A stretch of 64,000 nucleotides of DNA from Paenibacillus_F chitinolyticus_A (GCF_045038035.1 NZ_CP173427.1:5084001-5148000); one strand, 5' to 3'. Counted from the stretch's first letter, positions 1 through 10,188 are shown. Notes: a model not told the origin generated them from the sequence alone. A program made the numbers and translations.

Positions 1-595
1 GGAAGTCATCGAGGCTTACTCGCAGTTCGGACCGATCATCGCCTGCGAATATATCGAGAGCGACCGGATCTCCTCCGTCCATATCGACCATTACGGAAGT
101 TTCCGGCTGGCCATGCAGCTTCTTCTGGAAAAAGGGCACACCCGCATCGGCTACTGTCTGGGACGGGGGCACAGCTTTAACAGCCGAAACCGGCGGCGCG
201 CCTTCTCCGACGCCCTCTCTTCAGCGGGTGTTCCCGTCCGGGAGGAGTGGATGTTCTACCAGATCTACTCCATCGAAGACGGAGCGGAGGTAGTCCGCGG
301 CATCCTGGACATGGAGGAGCGTCCGACCGCCCTGCTCGTGGCGGGCGATCAGGTAGCCGCCGGCATCATCAGCGAGGCGGTCAAAAACGGCCTCCGCGTA
401 CCGGAGGATCTGGCGATCATCTCCTTCGACAATCACCCGATCGCACAGCTGTTCGATATCACCACGATCGACAACCGGCTCGTCGAAATCGGGCGCACGG
501 CCTTCTCCCTGCTGCTGAAGCGGCTGCAGGACCCCGCCAGCCCCGTGGAACACCGGGAGCTGCCGTTCCGCCTCATTGAACGCGCGACCGTGTAG
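1..595 (+). CDS. LacI/GalR-family transcriptional regulator, C-terminal part
   Basis: The reading frame is already open at the left edge of the window, so the helix-turn-helix and the first part of the sugar-binding domain are missing. What remains is the C-terminal effector-binding and dimerisation part of a LacI-type repressor: the stretch VHIDHYGSFRLAMQLLLEKG, then GHTRIGYCLGR, then the PTALLVAGDQVAAGII and LAIISFDNHPIAQLF blocks typical of the periplasmic-binding-like fold. It probably controls a neighbouring carbohydrate gene outside the window. The family assignment is firm; the effector is unknown. Confidence 0.85.
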   Translation, partial: EVIEAYSQFGPIIACEYIESDRISSVHIDHYGSFRLAMQLLLEKGHTRIGYCLGRGHSFNSRNRRRAFSDALSSAGVPVREEWMFYQIYSIEDGAEVVRGILDMEERPTALLVAGDQVAAGIISEAVKNGLRVPEDLAIISFDNHPIAQLFDITTIDNRLVEIGRTAFSLLLKRLQDPASPVEHRELPFRLIERATV

Positions 596-890
596 CGCGT
601 TTCAAGGTGCCAGGCTTGGCGCGGAGCGGCATGCCGTTGGCGCCCGTCTTGCGGCCCTTCCGCTCGGCGGAAGCCCTGCAACGCGGCGGGAGCCCGGCAG
701 CGCGGTTGGGCTGCAACAGGCGCCTGGGGCGAAGTTGCCGCGCATCTCGCGGCTTCGCCCCGGGAGGTTGGTCGCGGACCCGGACCAGCCATCATTACCC
801 GGCCGCGCGAGGCTCCTGACACCGGATACGTGATAAATCCGCCCAAAAGGAAACGAGCGCAGCGCCTCACTACGAAGCACATGCGCAAAC
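596..890. other. intergenic stretch, nothing recognised
   Basis: This is a GC-rich gap between the LacI-type gene and the convergent radical SAM gene. Open frames here on both strands have no ribosome binding site or family resemblance. I see no repeat or RNA element before the terminator at 891. Confidence 0.5.
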
Positions 891-930
891 AAAAAAGGCT
901 GCCTCCCCGTAAGAGGGGAGGCAGCCTTTC
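891..930 (-). terminator. Rho-independent terminator of the radical SAM gene
   Basis: A 15-bp stem (894-908 with 915-929) with a 6-base loop is followed on the minus strand by a run of U (the A tract at 891-896). It lies just past the radical SAM stop codon. Confidence 0.9.
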
Positions 931-944
931 TGCCGCGCGTGCGC

Positions 945-2726
945 TCAGCTTCGTGCGGACGCGGACGCCGCCGATGGACGGCCCAGCGGCATCGAATACA
1001 CGGACGGACGGCCGCCCGCTTCCGGCCGGTACACGGCCAGCAGCAGCGATTCCGCCGAGGTATCGAGCGAGCCGTCCTGCAGATAGCGCTGCAGGTCGAA
1101 CGGGACCACTTCGATGACGGCATGCTTGTGGAGGTCCTTTTCGCCCATGCGCAGCTCGCTGAAATTGCCGGAAACTTCATCCGGACGATCCGCGGCTCTT
1201 TTTAAATAATCGCTCTGGCCGGTTTTGTCCAGCTTGAAATCCCACCAGATTTTACGCGGCTTGTATTTGTGATTCAGGAAATAATCGAGCTTCATCAGCC
1301 CTTCGATAACGTCCATCCGTTTGGTGCCCCGCCAGGTCAGGAAAGCATGAAGCCGGGTGAATAAATCTTCCAGCTGGTGGCCGATTTTCTGCCAGCCTCT
1401 TTCCTCCCAGTAATCGCCGAACTCCTGGAAAAAATCGAATCCCGAAGAAAATTCCGAGGCAATCAGGTAGTTCACGGTATGGTCAGTGCGGTGGGCGTTC
1501 CAGTATTTCTCCAGCACGTCTTCTACACGTTTGATCCGGATCAGGTCGGTAAACGGCAGAATGTCATTGCCCAAAATCTCATAGGGCGCCTGGTCCATGA
1601 AAATATAGCCGTACTTGGCCGCATCGATGCGCAGACCGGTTCCCCGGAGCATTTTCAGGAACCCGAGCTGAAGCTCCTCGGGGCCAAGCGCGAAGACGTC
1701 GTTGAACGTTTTGCGGAAGGAGTCGTAGTTCTCTTCGGGAAGGCCGGCAATCAGATCCAGATGCTGGTCGATTTTGCCGCTTTCCTTCACCTTCGTCACC
1801 GTGCGGGTAAGCTTGGCGAAATTTTGACGGCGCTTCACCAGGTTGTTCGTCTCATCGTTCGTGGACTGGACGCCGATCTCGAAGCGGAAAATTCCCGGAG
1901 GCGCGTTCTCGGCGAGGAAATCCAGCACTTCGGGCCGCATAATATCGGCCGTAATCTCGAACTGGAACACGCAACCCTGATGGTTGTCAATCAGGAACCG
2001 GAAAATTTCCAGGGCGTAATCCCGCTTAATATTAAACGTCCGGTCGACAAACTTGATCAGTTTGGCTCCGTTCGCTATGAGATACAGGATTTCGGACTTT
2101 GTCCGCTCCATGTCAAAATAGCGCACCCCCACCTCGATGGAGGATAGGCAGAACTGGCATGAAAACGGGCAGCCCCGGCTCGTTTCGAAGTAAACGACCC
2201 GATTCCCCAGGTCCTTAAGATCTTCTTCGAACCGGTGTGGAGAAGGAATCGCATTCAGGTCCAGCTTCGGACGTCCGGGGGTCAAAATAATTTCTTCCCC
2301 TTTGCGGTACGCGATGCCGTACACGAAATGAAACTTCCGCGTAGTCGACAGCTCCTGAAGGAAATGCTTGAACGTCTCTTCCCCTTCGCCCATGACGATA
2401 AAATCCACTTCCGGAACGGTGCGCATCCATTCCTCCGTATCGTAGGAGACTTCCGGTCCTCCGAGGACGATGGTCAGATCGGGACGGATTTTTTTGATCA
2501 TGCGGATGACGCGGAGTGTTTCTTCAATGTTCCAGATATAGCATGAAAAACCGAGCACGTCGGGATTTTTGCCGTATAAGTCCGAAACGATGTTCATCGC
2601 CGGATCTTTGATCGTGTACTCCACGATATCAATCGGAAATTCGGGCTCGCTGAATGCCTTCAGGTACCGCAGCGCCAGCGAAGTATGAATGTATTTGGCG
2701 TTCAATGTGGCAAGAACGATATTCAT
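945..2726 (-). CDS. B12-binding radical SAM protein with DUF4080 C-terminus
   Basis: The 593-residue protein has an N-terminal cobalamin-binding-like Rossmann domain (about residues 1-130, with VLGFSCYIWN and VLGGPEVSYD). A radical SAM core follows, whose CxxxCxxC cluster motif is Cys186, Cys190 and Cys193 in SRGCPFSCQFC. The C-terminal third resembles DUF4080. Such proteins bind a 4Fe-4S cluster and S-adenosylmethionine and often carry out methylation or rearrangement; the substrate of this subgroup is not known. The gene stands alone between a terminator and a small hypothetical gene. The ATG has a rather distant AGAGGT upstream. Confidence 0.9.
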   Translation of the reverse strand: MNIVLATLNAKYIHTSLALRYLKAFSEPEFPIDIVEYTIKDPAMNIVSDLYGKNPDVLGFSCYIWNIEETLRVIRMIKKIRPDLTIVLGGPEVSYDTEEWMRTVPEVDFIVMGEGEETFKHFLQELSTTRKFHFVYGIAYRKGEEIILTPGRPKLDLNAIPSPHRFEEDLKDLGNRVVYFETSRGCPFSCQFCLSSIEVGVRYFDMERTKSEILYLIANGAKLIKFVDRTFNIKRDYALEIFRFLIDNHQGCVFQFEITADIMRPEVLDFLAENAPPGIFRFEIGVQSTNDETNNLVKRRQNFAKLTRTVTKVKESGKIDQHLDLIAGLPEENYDSFRKTFNDVFALGPEELQLGFLKMLRGTGLRIDAAKYGYIFMDQAPYEILGNDILPFTDLIRIKRVEDVLEKYWNAHRTDHTVNYLIASEFSSGFDFFQEFGDYWEERGWQKIGHQLEDLFTRLHAFLTWRGTKRMDVIEGLMKLDYFLNHKYKPRKIWWDFKLDKTGQSDYLKRAADRPDEVSGNFSELRMGEKDLHKHAVIEVVPFDLQRYLQDGSLDTSAESLLLAVYRPEAGGRPSVYSMPLGRPSAASASARS

Positions 2727-2829
2727 GGTCGTTTACAACCTCTTTTATCAATAAAATCAAGGATCGTTCTTATTCTACACGAACCCCGCCGAGTTGACAA
2801 AGCGGAGGGATACGGGCGCATGCGTCTTG

Positions 2830-3090
2830 TCAGCGCGGCGTGTCGAATTCCGGCTCCGTGTCCTCCCACCCGGCGCCCGTCTCGGAAGACCAGGAAGGAA
2901 ACTGATCGGCGGTGGGCAGAGCAGGCACATCGGCGTACACGTTCCTCCACCTCTCCGCCTGCTCCATCAGCTGCCGCTCCACCTGCTCCTTGCGCTGCAT
3001 AAGTTCGCCGGGGTCCCCCGCCTCCTGCTGAATCGCCTTGCGGATGCTGGTATGCTCCTGAAGCCATTGGGTAAGCTGGTACAAAATCAT
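2830..3090 (-). CDS. small hypothetical protein (86 aa)
   Basis: This short charged protein begins MILYQLTQWLQEHTSI and has a Gln/Glu-rich helical middle and an acidic, Trp-containing tail. The start is supported by AAAGGAGGA about 8 bases upstream of the ATG. I do not recognise a family. It lies upstream of and in line with the radical SAM gene, with about 100 bases between them, so the two may be co-transcribed. No membrane segment or cysteine motif is visible. Confidence 0.65.
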   Translation of the reverse strand: MILYQLTQWLQEHTSIRKAIQQEAGDPGELMQRKEQVERQLMEQAERWRNVYADVPALPTADQFPSWSSETGAGWEDTEPEFDTPR

Positions 3091-3286
3091 GGGCGTCTCC
3101 TCCTTTATAAAGCGCTGTCATTTTGGTACCAGGTTGCCCCTTTAGGCGCCGCGTCATACCGTATGGAAAATCCGCAAAGCGAAAATTTTACACATTTTTC
3201 TTTTATTAAAATATTTATTCTGTCCGTGCGGTCTAAAGTTTCAAAGCGGACGGACCTAGTTACGGATAAACCGACGGACCGAAAAA

Positions 3287-3660
3287 TTGGATGAGAAGGG
3301 CCGCGGAGAACTGTTGAAACGGCCCGAAACCGTCTACGGACCGAATCAGGCCGCCCGTTTTTTCGACTACGGCTACAGGAAAGAAAGAGACGGCAGCTAT
3401 CTCTCGCGTCTCGCGTCCGGGGGACCATCTCCCCCTGTGGAAGCTGAACCGCAATGCAACATCATCGCCACCTAGTAGATCGCAGGCGGGAAAACCATCG
3501 TTTCCCTTAAGGGAGAAATCGAATATAACCTGGACCGAAAAACATTCACAGACCCAGACCGGTACAAACAGCGGAACAATCGATCCTCTTACGTTAAAGA
3601 TTATCGTTACCGCTTATCTGGCTCTTCCGACCTGAATGCACGGGGCCCTTTATCAAAACA
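3287..3660 (+). pseudogene. possible decayed coding stretch
   Basis: One frame stays open for about 62 codons, meets two consecutive TAG codons at 3473-3478, and is then open for another 60 codons to a TAA at about 3660. The second half is rich in Lys, Arg, Asp and Tyr (for example GEIEYNLDRKTF and YVKDYRYRL), which looks protein-like. There is no ribosome binding site and I recognise no family. It may be a gene remnant or chance. The rest of the 3091-3662 gap shows nothing else. Confidence 0.25.
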
Positions 3661-3662
3661 AT

Positions 3663-3693
3663 AAAAAAACCGTTTCCTGTTACGGAAACGGTT
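3663..3693 (-). terminator. terminator of the ABC-2 exporter operon
   Basis: A 10-bp stem (3668-3677 with 3684-3693) around a short loop, preceded on the plus strand by an A tract, gives a U tract for minus-strand transcripts ending at 3733. Confidence 0.85.
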
Positions 3694-3732
3694 CTCTGCT
3701 CTATGTTCGGGCGGTTCTTTTATGACGTCCGC

Positions 3733-4829
3733 TTATTCCCATTTGAAGGTAAAGCTCGCAATCGCGAAGGCGACGACCATCCAGCCGCCGAGGATAAGGG
3801 CCTGCGGCCACAGCACGGTTAAATCCGCCCCCACGTTCATGACCTGCCGCATCGCCGTCGACAGATGCGTGATCGGGATCAGGTTCACGACCGGCTGGAG
3901 GAAAGACGGAATGCTGTCCGCCGAGAAGAAGACGCCCCCCAGAAAGAGCATGGGGAATGAAATAAATCCCGCGATCGGTCCGGCGCTTTCCGGTGTTTTC
4001 GCCAGCGACGCGACGATAAAGCCGACTGACATAAACGCCAGCGTGCCGAGAATAACGAAAAGCAGAAGCAGCCCCCACGAGCCGTTTACTTTCGTACCGA
4101 AGATGACGGACGCGATGAGCAGAACAATCACCGCCTGCAGTCCGTTCAGCAATAGCCTCGCCGTGATTTGCGAGGCGATGAACGTGGACGACTTCAGCGT
4201 GGTGCTCTGCATCCGGCGAAGAATGCCCCTCTCCCTCCAGGAGGCGATCTGTCCCGCCACACCGTTGAGGTTGTTGGACATGATCATCATCGATACGATG
4301 CCGGGAACGAGGAAGTCGATATACGATAGCTTCAGCGCCTGAACGCCTTCCGCTTTGACCGTTATCGCCGGCTTGTAGGCCGTCTTCTCTTTGGAGATGC
4401 CGTCCGCCACCTGGGCCACGACGGTTTTGCCGAGCTCGGCGGTCATCATGTTCGTCTGATCAAAGTAAACGTTGACGGAGGAGGCCTCTCCCCCCTTGAC
4501 GGCGGCATCGAGTCTGTTGCCGTATCCCGCGGGGATGACAACCACCATCTGAAGATCGCCGTTCTTGAGCTTTTGGAGCCCCGGAGCCGTATGCTCCTCC
4601 TGTTTGAGCTTCATGGCAGGTGTCTTCATCAGAGCGCCGACCAATTGAGCCGACTGGACCGACCGGTCCTGGTCGATGACGACTCCGTTGATGGACATGC
4701 TGCCGCCCCCTCCGAAGAACGTGCCGAACATGACCATGAAGAAGACAGGGAACAGAAAAGACCAGAGAAGCACCTGCTTGTTCCGGATAAAAATCCGGAG
4801 CTGCGCGAGCGTCAATTGAAGGTACGCTT

Positions 4830-4833
<4 letters not shown>
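3733..4833 (-). CDS. ABC-2 type transporter permease
   Basis: The 366-residue membrane protein has the YhgE/ABC-2 layout: one N-terminal membrane helix (LLWSFLFPVFFMVMFGTFF), a long extracytoplasmic segment of roughly 150 residues, then about five membrane helices from VPGIVSMMIMSNNL to the C-terminus. It forms the channel of an exporter with the ATPase encoded just upstream; the two reading frames overlap by ATGA, so they are translationally coupled. The substrate is probably a lipid, drug or antimicrobial, but nothing in the sequence fixes it. Confidence 0.88.
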
Positions 4834-5801
<968 letters not shown>

Positions 5802-6008
5802 TCCCAGCCTCCCTTTTTTCAATGTTTATGTACGTTTTATTTCGGCACTACCCAAACCAAGCGAGTTTTCCGCGTTCAATTTTCCTAAAAGGATTCCAGC
5901 TTTTCCATTATATCACTCGATCCGGCACTTATCACGAGCCCGGCCGGGATGAAATTAAATCCCCGATGCGCTATAGTAAATGGATAGAAGATCCGAAGGA
6001 GCCAACCT

Positions 6009-6962
6009 ATGCGAAAACAGCGTCCCCCTTTTAACTCCAAAACGAAACCGGCCAGGCCGTCCGCCCCGAAAACGGACAAAGAACCGACTCAATTCGAAGT
6101 CGGGCAGGCGGCCGAGCTGATGAAATTTTTGCTTGAAAAGCTTGCGAATAAAGGAAGAAACACCGTTAAGGGCATTCTGTCCAGAGGCCAAGTATCCGTG
6201 AACGGCAAAAAAACGACCCGCCACGACCATCCTCTCCAGCCCGGCGACCGCGTAACGGTTCAGTGGAGCGTCTTTACCGAAGAGGAAAAACCGATCGGAC
6301 TGCACATCCTGCATGAAGACGAGGACCTGCTGGTTATCAATAAAGAAGCGGGCCTTCTTTCGATCTCCGGCGGAGACGAGAAGGAATTGACCGCCTATTG
6401 GCAGCTGACCGAGCATGTCCGCAGAAAAGACCCGAAAGCTCGTATTTTCGTCGTCCACCGGCTGGACCGGGATACGTCGGGCGTTATGCTGTTCGCCAAG
6501 AACGAGAAAACCCAGCAGACGCTTCAAACTGCCTGGCAGGAAGCCGTGCACGAGCGTTCCTACGTGGCGCTCGTCGAACGAAAGGTCAAGAAGCCTGAAG
6601 GCACGATCGTCTCCTGGCTGAAAGAAAGCAAAACGCTGCTGATGTATTCCAGCCCCGTGGATAACGGCGGTCAGAAGGCGGTCACGCACTATAAAGTGCT
6701 GCAGGCTTCCTCCGACTACTCCCTGCTTGAAGTCCAGCTCGAAACGGGCCGTAAAAACCAGATCCGCGTCCACATGCAGGACATCGGCCATCCGGTTGTC
6801 GGCGACAAGAAGTATGGCTCCGTGAAAAACACGATCGGCCGGCTCGGCTTACACGCCCGGGTCATCGCGTTCGAGCATCCTACCACGGGACAGCCGATGC
6901 GGTTCGAGACCCAAATTCCGGGCAAGTTTCTGCGGGTTTTCGCCAGCAAGCCCACTTCATAA
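6009..6962 (+). CDS. RluA-family pseudouridine synthase
   Basis: This enzyme isomerises uridine to pseudouridine in ribosomal or other RNA. An N-terminal basic tail is followed by an S4 RNA-binding domain (about residues 35-95) and the catalytic domain. The family motif HRLDRDTSG places the catalytic aspartate at residue 153. The later blocks LLEVQLETGRKNQIRVHM and HPVVGDKKYG are also typical. At 317 residues its length is normal. GAAGGAG lies upstream of the ATG. It is followed after 12 bases by the YwbE gene, so they are probably one transcript. Which of RluA/B/C/D sites it modifies cannot be told. Confidence 0.93.
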   Translation: MRKQRPPFNSKTKPARPSAPKTDKEPTQFEVGQAAELMKFLLEKLANKGRNTVKGILSRGQVSVNGKKTTRHDHPLQPGDRVTVQWSVFTEEEKPIGLHILHEDEDLLVINKEAGLLSISGGDEKELTAYWQLTEHVRRKDPKARIFVVHRLDRDTSGVMLFAKNEKTQQTLQTAWQEAVHERSYVALVERKVKKPEGTIVSWLKESKTLLMYSSPVDNGGQKAVTHYKVLQASSDYSLLEVQLETGRKNQIRVHMQDIGHPVVGDKKYGSVKNTIGRLGLHARVIAFEHPTTGQPMRFETQIPGKFLRVFASKPTS

Positions 6963-6974
6963 AAGGAGAATCCC

Positions 6975-7175
6975 ATGAACGGACAATCGAGAAAAAATAT
7001 TCATGCCGGACTGACCGTCGACATTGTGCTCAAGCAGGATCAGCGTACCGGCAAACGGACGCGCGGAGTCGTGAAAGATATTTTGACGAATTCGCCCAAT
7101 CATCCCCACGGCATCAAAGTCAGACTGACGGACGGCCAGGTCGGCCGGGTGCAGGAAATTGTACAAGAGCCCTAA
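6975..7175 (+). CDS. ywbE: YwbE-family protein (DUF2196)
   Basis: The 66-residue protein matches the YwbE family throughout, with IHAGLTVDIVLKQDQRTG, GVVKDILTNSPNHPHGIKV and a final GRVQEIV. It is a small beta-rich protein of unknown function. AAAGGAG lies 7 bases before the ATG, and the gene follows the pseudouridine synthase closely, which suggests an RNA-related role, but that is only context. Confidence 0.88.
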   Translation: MNGQSRKNIHAGLTVDIVLKQDQRTGKRTRGVVKDILTNSPNHPHGIKVRLTDGQVGRVQEIVQEP

Positions 7176-7240
7176 ACCCTATTGTAAAGCGTCCTGAAAA
7201 CCAATAAACTAAAAGTAATGAACGCAGTGAGGTGATACGA

Positions 7241-7468
7241 ATGTCAGAGAATCAACAGACACCGCAATCCGCAGAAACACAACCGGCCGAAGGGGCCGAG
7301 CCGCGCAAAGTTTCGCTCGCGGAAGCCATGAAGCAGAAAATGGCCCAGAAGAAAGCGGCGCAAGCCCAGGCCAACTCCCAGCAGAAGCACCAGGTAACCG
7401 GCAATCAGATGATGAAAAGCCAGCAGACCAAGAAACAAAACAATCAAAGAAGACGTATGGGTGTCTAA
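7241..7468 (+). CDS. small Gln/Lys-rich hypothetical protein
   Basis: A 75-residue hydrophilic protein dominated by Gln, Lys, Ala and Met, with a charged helix (SLAEAMKQKMAQKKAAQAQ) and a basic end (NNQRRRMGV). The ATG at 7241 is chosen because GAGGTGAT lies 6 bases upstream; a GTG at 7232 sits inside that site. It is probably disordered or a single helix. Similar short proteins occur in Paenibacillus genomes without a known function. No partner can be inferred. Confidence 0.65.
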   Translation: MSENQQTPQSAETQPAEGAEPRKVSLAEAMKQKMAQKKAAQAQANSQQKHQVTGNQMMKSQQTKKQNNQRRRMGV

Positions 7469-7594
7469 ACTTTGAACGTCATAAGCAGTAGGCAAAGACA
7501 TGGGGGTTCCGCTTCATGTCTTTATTTTTGCAGGAACCGGCGGTAAATCCGCCAAGCCTCCTGCTTCAACACACTTCCGCCGGAGGTTCCTGAG

Positions 7595-7915
7595 ATGTCC
7601 ATGCTTTTATTTGTAATCGCCGGGCTCGCGGAAATCGGAGGCGGCTATCTCGTCTGGCTGTGGCTCCGCGAGGGCAAGCCTGCCGGGTACGGAATCGCGG
7701 GCAGCCTGGTGCTCGTCCTGTATGGAATTATCCCGACTCTCCAGGCCTTTCCTTCTTTCGGACGGGTCTATGCCGCATACGGGGGCGTTTTTGTCGTACT
7801 CGCTGTTGTGTGGGGGTGGCTTGTGGACAAAAAGACCCCCGATTTTTACGATTGGCTCGGCGCGGCCGTTTGCATCGTCGGCGTGTCCATTATTTTGTGG
7901 GCGCCCAGAACCTGA
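7595..7915 (+). CDS. YnfA/UPF0060-family membrane protein
   Basis: The 106-residue protein has four membrane helices and the family hallmarks GGYLVWLWLREGKP, YAAYGGVFV and YDWLGAAVCIVGV. YnfA-type proteins are small integral membrane proteins related to small multidrug-resistance transporters, but their substrate is uncertain. GGAGGT lies 7 bases before the ATG. It starts a run of three plus-strand genes ending at a terminator at 8714. Confidence 0.92.
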   Translation: MSMLLFVIAGLAEIGGGYLVWLWLREGKPAGYGIAGSLVLVLYGIIPTLQAFPSFGRVYAAYGGVFVVLAVVWGWLVDKKTPDFYDWLGAAVCIVGVSIILWAPRT

Positions 7916-7943
7916 TCAAATGTCTTGAAGGAGGCGTTTACCT

Positions 7944-8339
7944 ATGAGTTTCCTCGACAGTCTGGTAGAGCAGCGTATCCAGGAAGCGATTCGCAACGGC
8001 GATTTCGACAATCTGCCCGGCAAAGGCAAACCGCTCGTTCTAGAAGATTGGTCCGCTGTTCCGGAAGAGCTTCGTTTGTCTTATAAAATCATGAAAAATT
8101 CAGGATTCCTTCCCGAAGAAATGCAGCTCCGCAAAGACATGATCACACTGGAGGAACTCCTTGCATGCTGTCATGACGAAGAGGAACGAGGCAAGCTGAA
8201 GAAAACCCTCAACGCCAAGAAGCTCCGCTTCAATATGTTAATGGAAGAGCGGAGTATGAACCTCTCGCCCGCGCTTGCCCGGTACCGGGACCGGATCGAA
8301 ACGAAATTTTCCGCAGAACCGGATAAACCGTCCGAATAG
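7944..8339 (+). CDS. DUF1992 (DnaJ-homologue C28 domain) protein
   Basis: The 131-residue protein carries the DUF1992 signature LVEQRIQEAIRNGDFDNLPG, followed by GKPLVLEDW and YKIMKNSGFLPEEMQLRKD. The domain is widespread in bacteria and in the animal protein DNAJC28. Its function is not established. AAGGAGG lies upstream of the ATG and the gene sits 28 bases after the YnfA-like gene. Confidence 0.88.
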   Translation: MSFLDSLVEQRIQEAIRNGDFDNLPGKGKPLVLEDWSAVPEELRLSYKIMKNSGFLPEEMQLRKDMITLEELLACCHDEEERGKLKKTLNAKKLRFNMLMEERSMNLSPALARYRDRIETKFSAEPDKPSE

Positions 8340-8362
8340 GATGAGAAACAGGAGAAACCGAA

Positions 8363-8716
8363 ATGAACCTTACTACTCAAAATTTGCTTGAGCTTACCCG
8401 CGACATCCAAGAGCGGCACGTCAACTTTGCCGTTTCGGACGTAAACTCGCATGTGCTCCGCATCGCGGTCATGACCGGCAATTACCGCTGGCATTTTCAT
8501 CCCGATTCGGATGAACTGTTTATGGTGCTTGAAGGAGAACTCTTCATAGACTTCGAGGACGGAACGACTGCCTCGCTAAAAGCGAACGACACGCTTACGA
8601 TTCCGGCGGGTACGGTTCACCGGACGAGGTCGGACGTGCGCACCGTCAATCTCTGCTTCGAAGCCAAAGAAGCGGAAACGGTTTTCGTGGACGAGCCTGC
8701 GGGGCAGGACAAATAA
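8363..8716 (+). CDS. cupin-domain protein
   Basis: A 117-residue single-domain cupin. The core motif HFHPDSDELFMVLEGE carries the two histidines and the glutamate expected to bind a metal. The second motif, IPAGTVHRTRS, supplies the third histidine. Small cupins of this kind may be isomerases, dioxygenases or ligand sensors; the substrate cannot be deduced. It is the last gene of the 7595-8716 run, 23 bases after the DUF1992 gene. Confidence 0.88.
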   Translation: MNLTTQNLLELTRDIQERHVNFAVSDVNSHVLRIAVMTGNYRWHFHPDSDELFMVLEGELFIDFEDGTTASLKANDTLTIPAGTVHRTRSDVRTVNLCFEAKEAETVFVDEPAGQDK

Positions 8717-8753
8717 AACGAGCTATGCAGAATGCTCTGCATAGCTCGTTTTA
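8714..8753 (+). terminator. strong bidirectional terminator
   Basis: An 18-bp stem with a 4-base loop (8714-8731 with 8736-8753) is flanked by A on the left and T on the right. It ends the cupin transcript and may also stop the convergent dehydrogenase transcript. Confidence 0.9.
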
Positions 8754-8878
8754 TTTCTTCATCCAGTTTGGCCTTGGGCGAGTCGGGGTTTGCCCGGTTC
8801 AACCCGGGCCCCGGCCCATTAAAAGGAGCAATGGGCATTCAAAGGCATTGCTGCACGCCCGAAAAAAGCCGGAATTGG

Positions 8879-9706
8879 TTACTTGAGCCGAAAGCCGCCC
8901 TCCGAATGGAGGATCTGGCCCGTAATCCACTCCGCTTCCTCGCCCGCGAGAAACGCGATAAGTCTGGCGGCGTCTTCCGGTCTGCCGATCCGGCCGAACG
9001 GGAACTGACCTGCGAGCCCGTTCCGGAGCTCTTCCGTCATCCAGCCGGTGTCGGTCGGACCGGGATTGACCGCGTTGACGGTAATCCCTTTGGGTGCCAG
9101 CTCGGCAGCCAACGTCACGGTCATAGCTTCGACAGCCGCCTTCGTAGCCGCGTAGGCGATCTCTCCCCGCATCGGGCCCAAAGACTGGCCGGATGTCAGG
9201 TTAATAATCCGGCCGCCCGATCCCCGGTTAAACCGGCGGCCGAATTCCACGCTGAGCAGGGCGGTGCCCCTCATGTTCACGGCGTAATGAGCATCCAAAT
9301 TCGCCGCATCAAGCTTCTCGTACCCGTCATTGACCGAGTAGGCCGCATTATTGACGAGGACAGACGGAAACCCGAGCCGCTTCTCCGTTTCGTCCACAAT
9401 TCGCTTCGCCGCTTCCGGATCGGACTGGTCGATCTCCAGTCTTTCGCAACGGATTCCCGACTCGGCCAGCTCCCGCAAAATCGCGTCAGGCCCCTCTTCA
9501 TCCGCTCCCCACGGCGTTCCCTTATCGAATGCGGTCCAGGATGTGAATAGCACATCCATTCCTTTGGCCGCCAGCGCCCGGCATATAGCGGCGCCGATAC
9601 CGATACGGCGGGAAACTCCCGTAACGATGGCAACTGGAGCGCGACCTGCCTTGGCTCGTGTTCGTATAGCAGCCTCATTTGCCGAATCCGGCCAATTTTC
9701 GTGCAT
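8879..9706 (-). CDS. SDR-family oxidoreductase (FabG-like)
   Basis: An NAD(P)-dependent short-chain dehydrogenase of about 275 residues. The cofactor loop is VTGVSRRIGIGAAI, the NNA motif is VLVNNAAY, the catalytic Ser is in INLTSGQS and the catalytic pair is in YAATK. VNAVNPGPTDTGWM and the final ITGQILHSEGGF are also typical. I prefer the ATG at 9706, which has GGAGGT just upstream; longer versions from upstream starts lack family similarity. The substrate, a ketone or ketoacyl group, is unknown. The gene is divergent from queC. Confidence 0.88.
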   Translation of the reverse strand: MHENWPDSANEAAIRTRAKAGRAPVAIVTGVSRRIGIGAAICRALAAKGMDVLFTSWTAFDKGTPWGADEEGPDAILRELAESGIRCERLEIDQSDPEAAKRIVDETEKRLGFPSVLVNNAAYSVNDGYEKLDAANLDAHYAVNMRGTALLSVEFGRRFNRGSGGRIINLTSGQSLGPMRGEIAYAATKAAVEAMTVTLAAELAPKGITVNAVNPGPTDTGWMTEELRNGLAGQFPFGRIGRPEDAARLIAFLAGEEAEWITGQILHSEGGFRLK

Positions 9707-9829
9707 GAATACCTCCATCCGCCTCCCGCTAACGTTGATTAGGGAGGGCTTTTTGTTACTTCCAGTATAGAACGGCATCACGATCCCCTGCTGAGAATGT
9801 TCGATTATAAAGGGAATTTCCACCGCTCC

Positions 9830-9859
9830 CTTACATGGGCGGATCAAATGCGTTATAAT
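9830..9859 (+). promoter_or_regulatory. putative sigma-A promoter of the queCDEF operon
   Basis: A perfect TATAAT lies at 9854-9859. CTTACA lies 18 bases upstream at 9830-9835 and matches TTGACA at four of six positions. Transcription from here would include the preQ1 aptamer about 90 bases downstream. Confidence 0.55.
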
Positions 9860-9952
9860 GAGACGGTTCTGATGCGAGGCACGGCTTGGAACGGAACCAT
9901 GAAAGTGCCGGATTCATAACCCAATAAGAAAATCCATATGCCCCGCGCATAT

Positions 9953-9990
9953 GGGAGAGGTTCGCGAACTCCCTCTATAAAAAACTAAGG
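9953..9990 (+). ncRNA. preQ1-I riboswitch aptamer
   Basis: The segment shows the class-I preQ1 aptamer pattern: a GAGAGG 5' stem arm, a short loop, the CCCTCT 3' arm, the A-rich ATAAAAAACTAA strand that forms the pseudoknot, then AGG. It sits about 200 bases upstream of queC, the classical location. Binding of preQ1 should lower expression of the downstream queuosine-precursor genes. The 9991-10170 leader contains a T-rich tract, but I could not define a clear terminator/antiterminator pair. Confidence 0.92.
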
Positions 9991-10188
9991 AAAAACAATA
10001 TCCCTGGATATTCGGCACAGCTGCTTAAAAAGCGGGCGCTATGTGTACGTTTTTTTGACGTTCACTTCCGGTTCGCTTTCTGATTGCGCTGCGTCCTTCC
10101 TTGAGGCATTGTTTTTGTTTTGTTTAAAATGACGGATCAAGAACTCTCTCCATCACCTATTTTTTATTTAAAAGGAGACGGAAGAGCG

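Noticed and set aside
8732..9550. Long plus-strand ORF opposite the short-chain dehydrogenase
   Set aside because: It is the shadow of the dehydrogenase gene; the minus-strand protein has complete family motifs. A Shine-Dalgarno-like AAAAGGAG near 8820 is present but leads into that shadow.
10120..10188. Longer QueC starting at a TTG
   Set aside because: The extra 23 residues come from the riboswitch leader and have no family match; the ATG at 10189 gives the normal QueC length and has an upstream AAGGAG.
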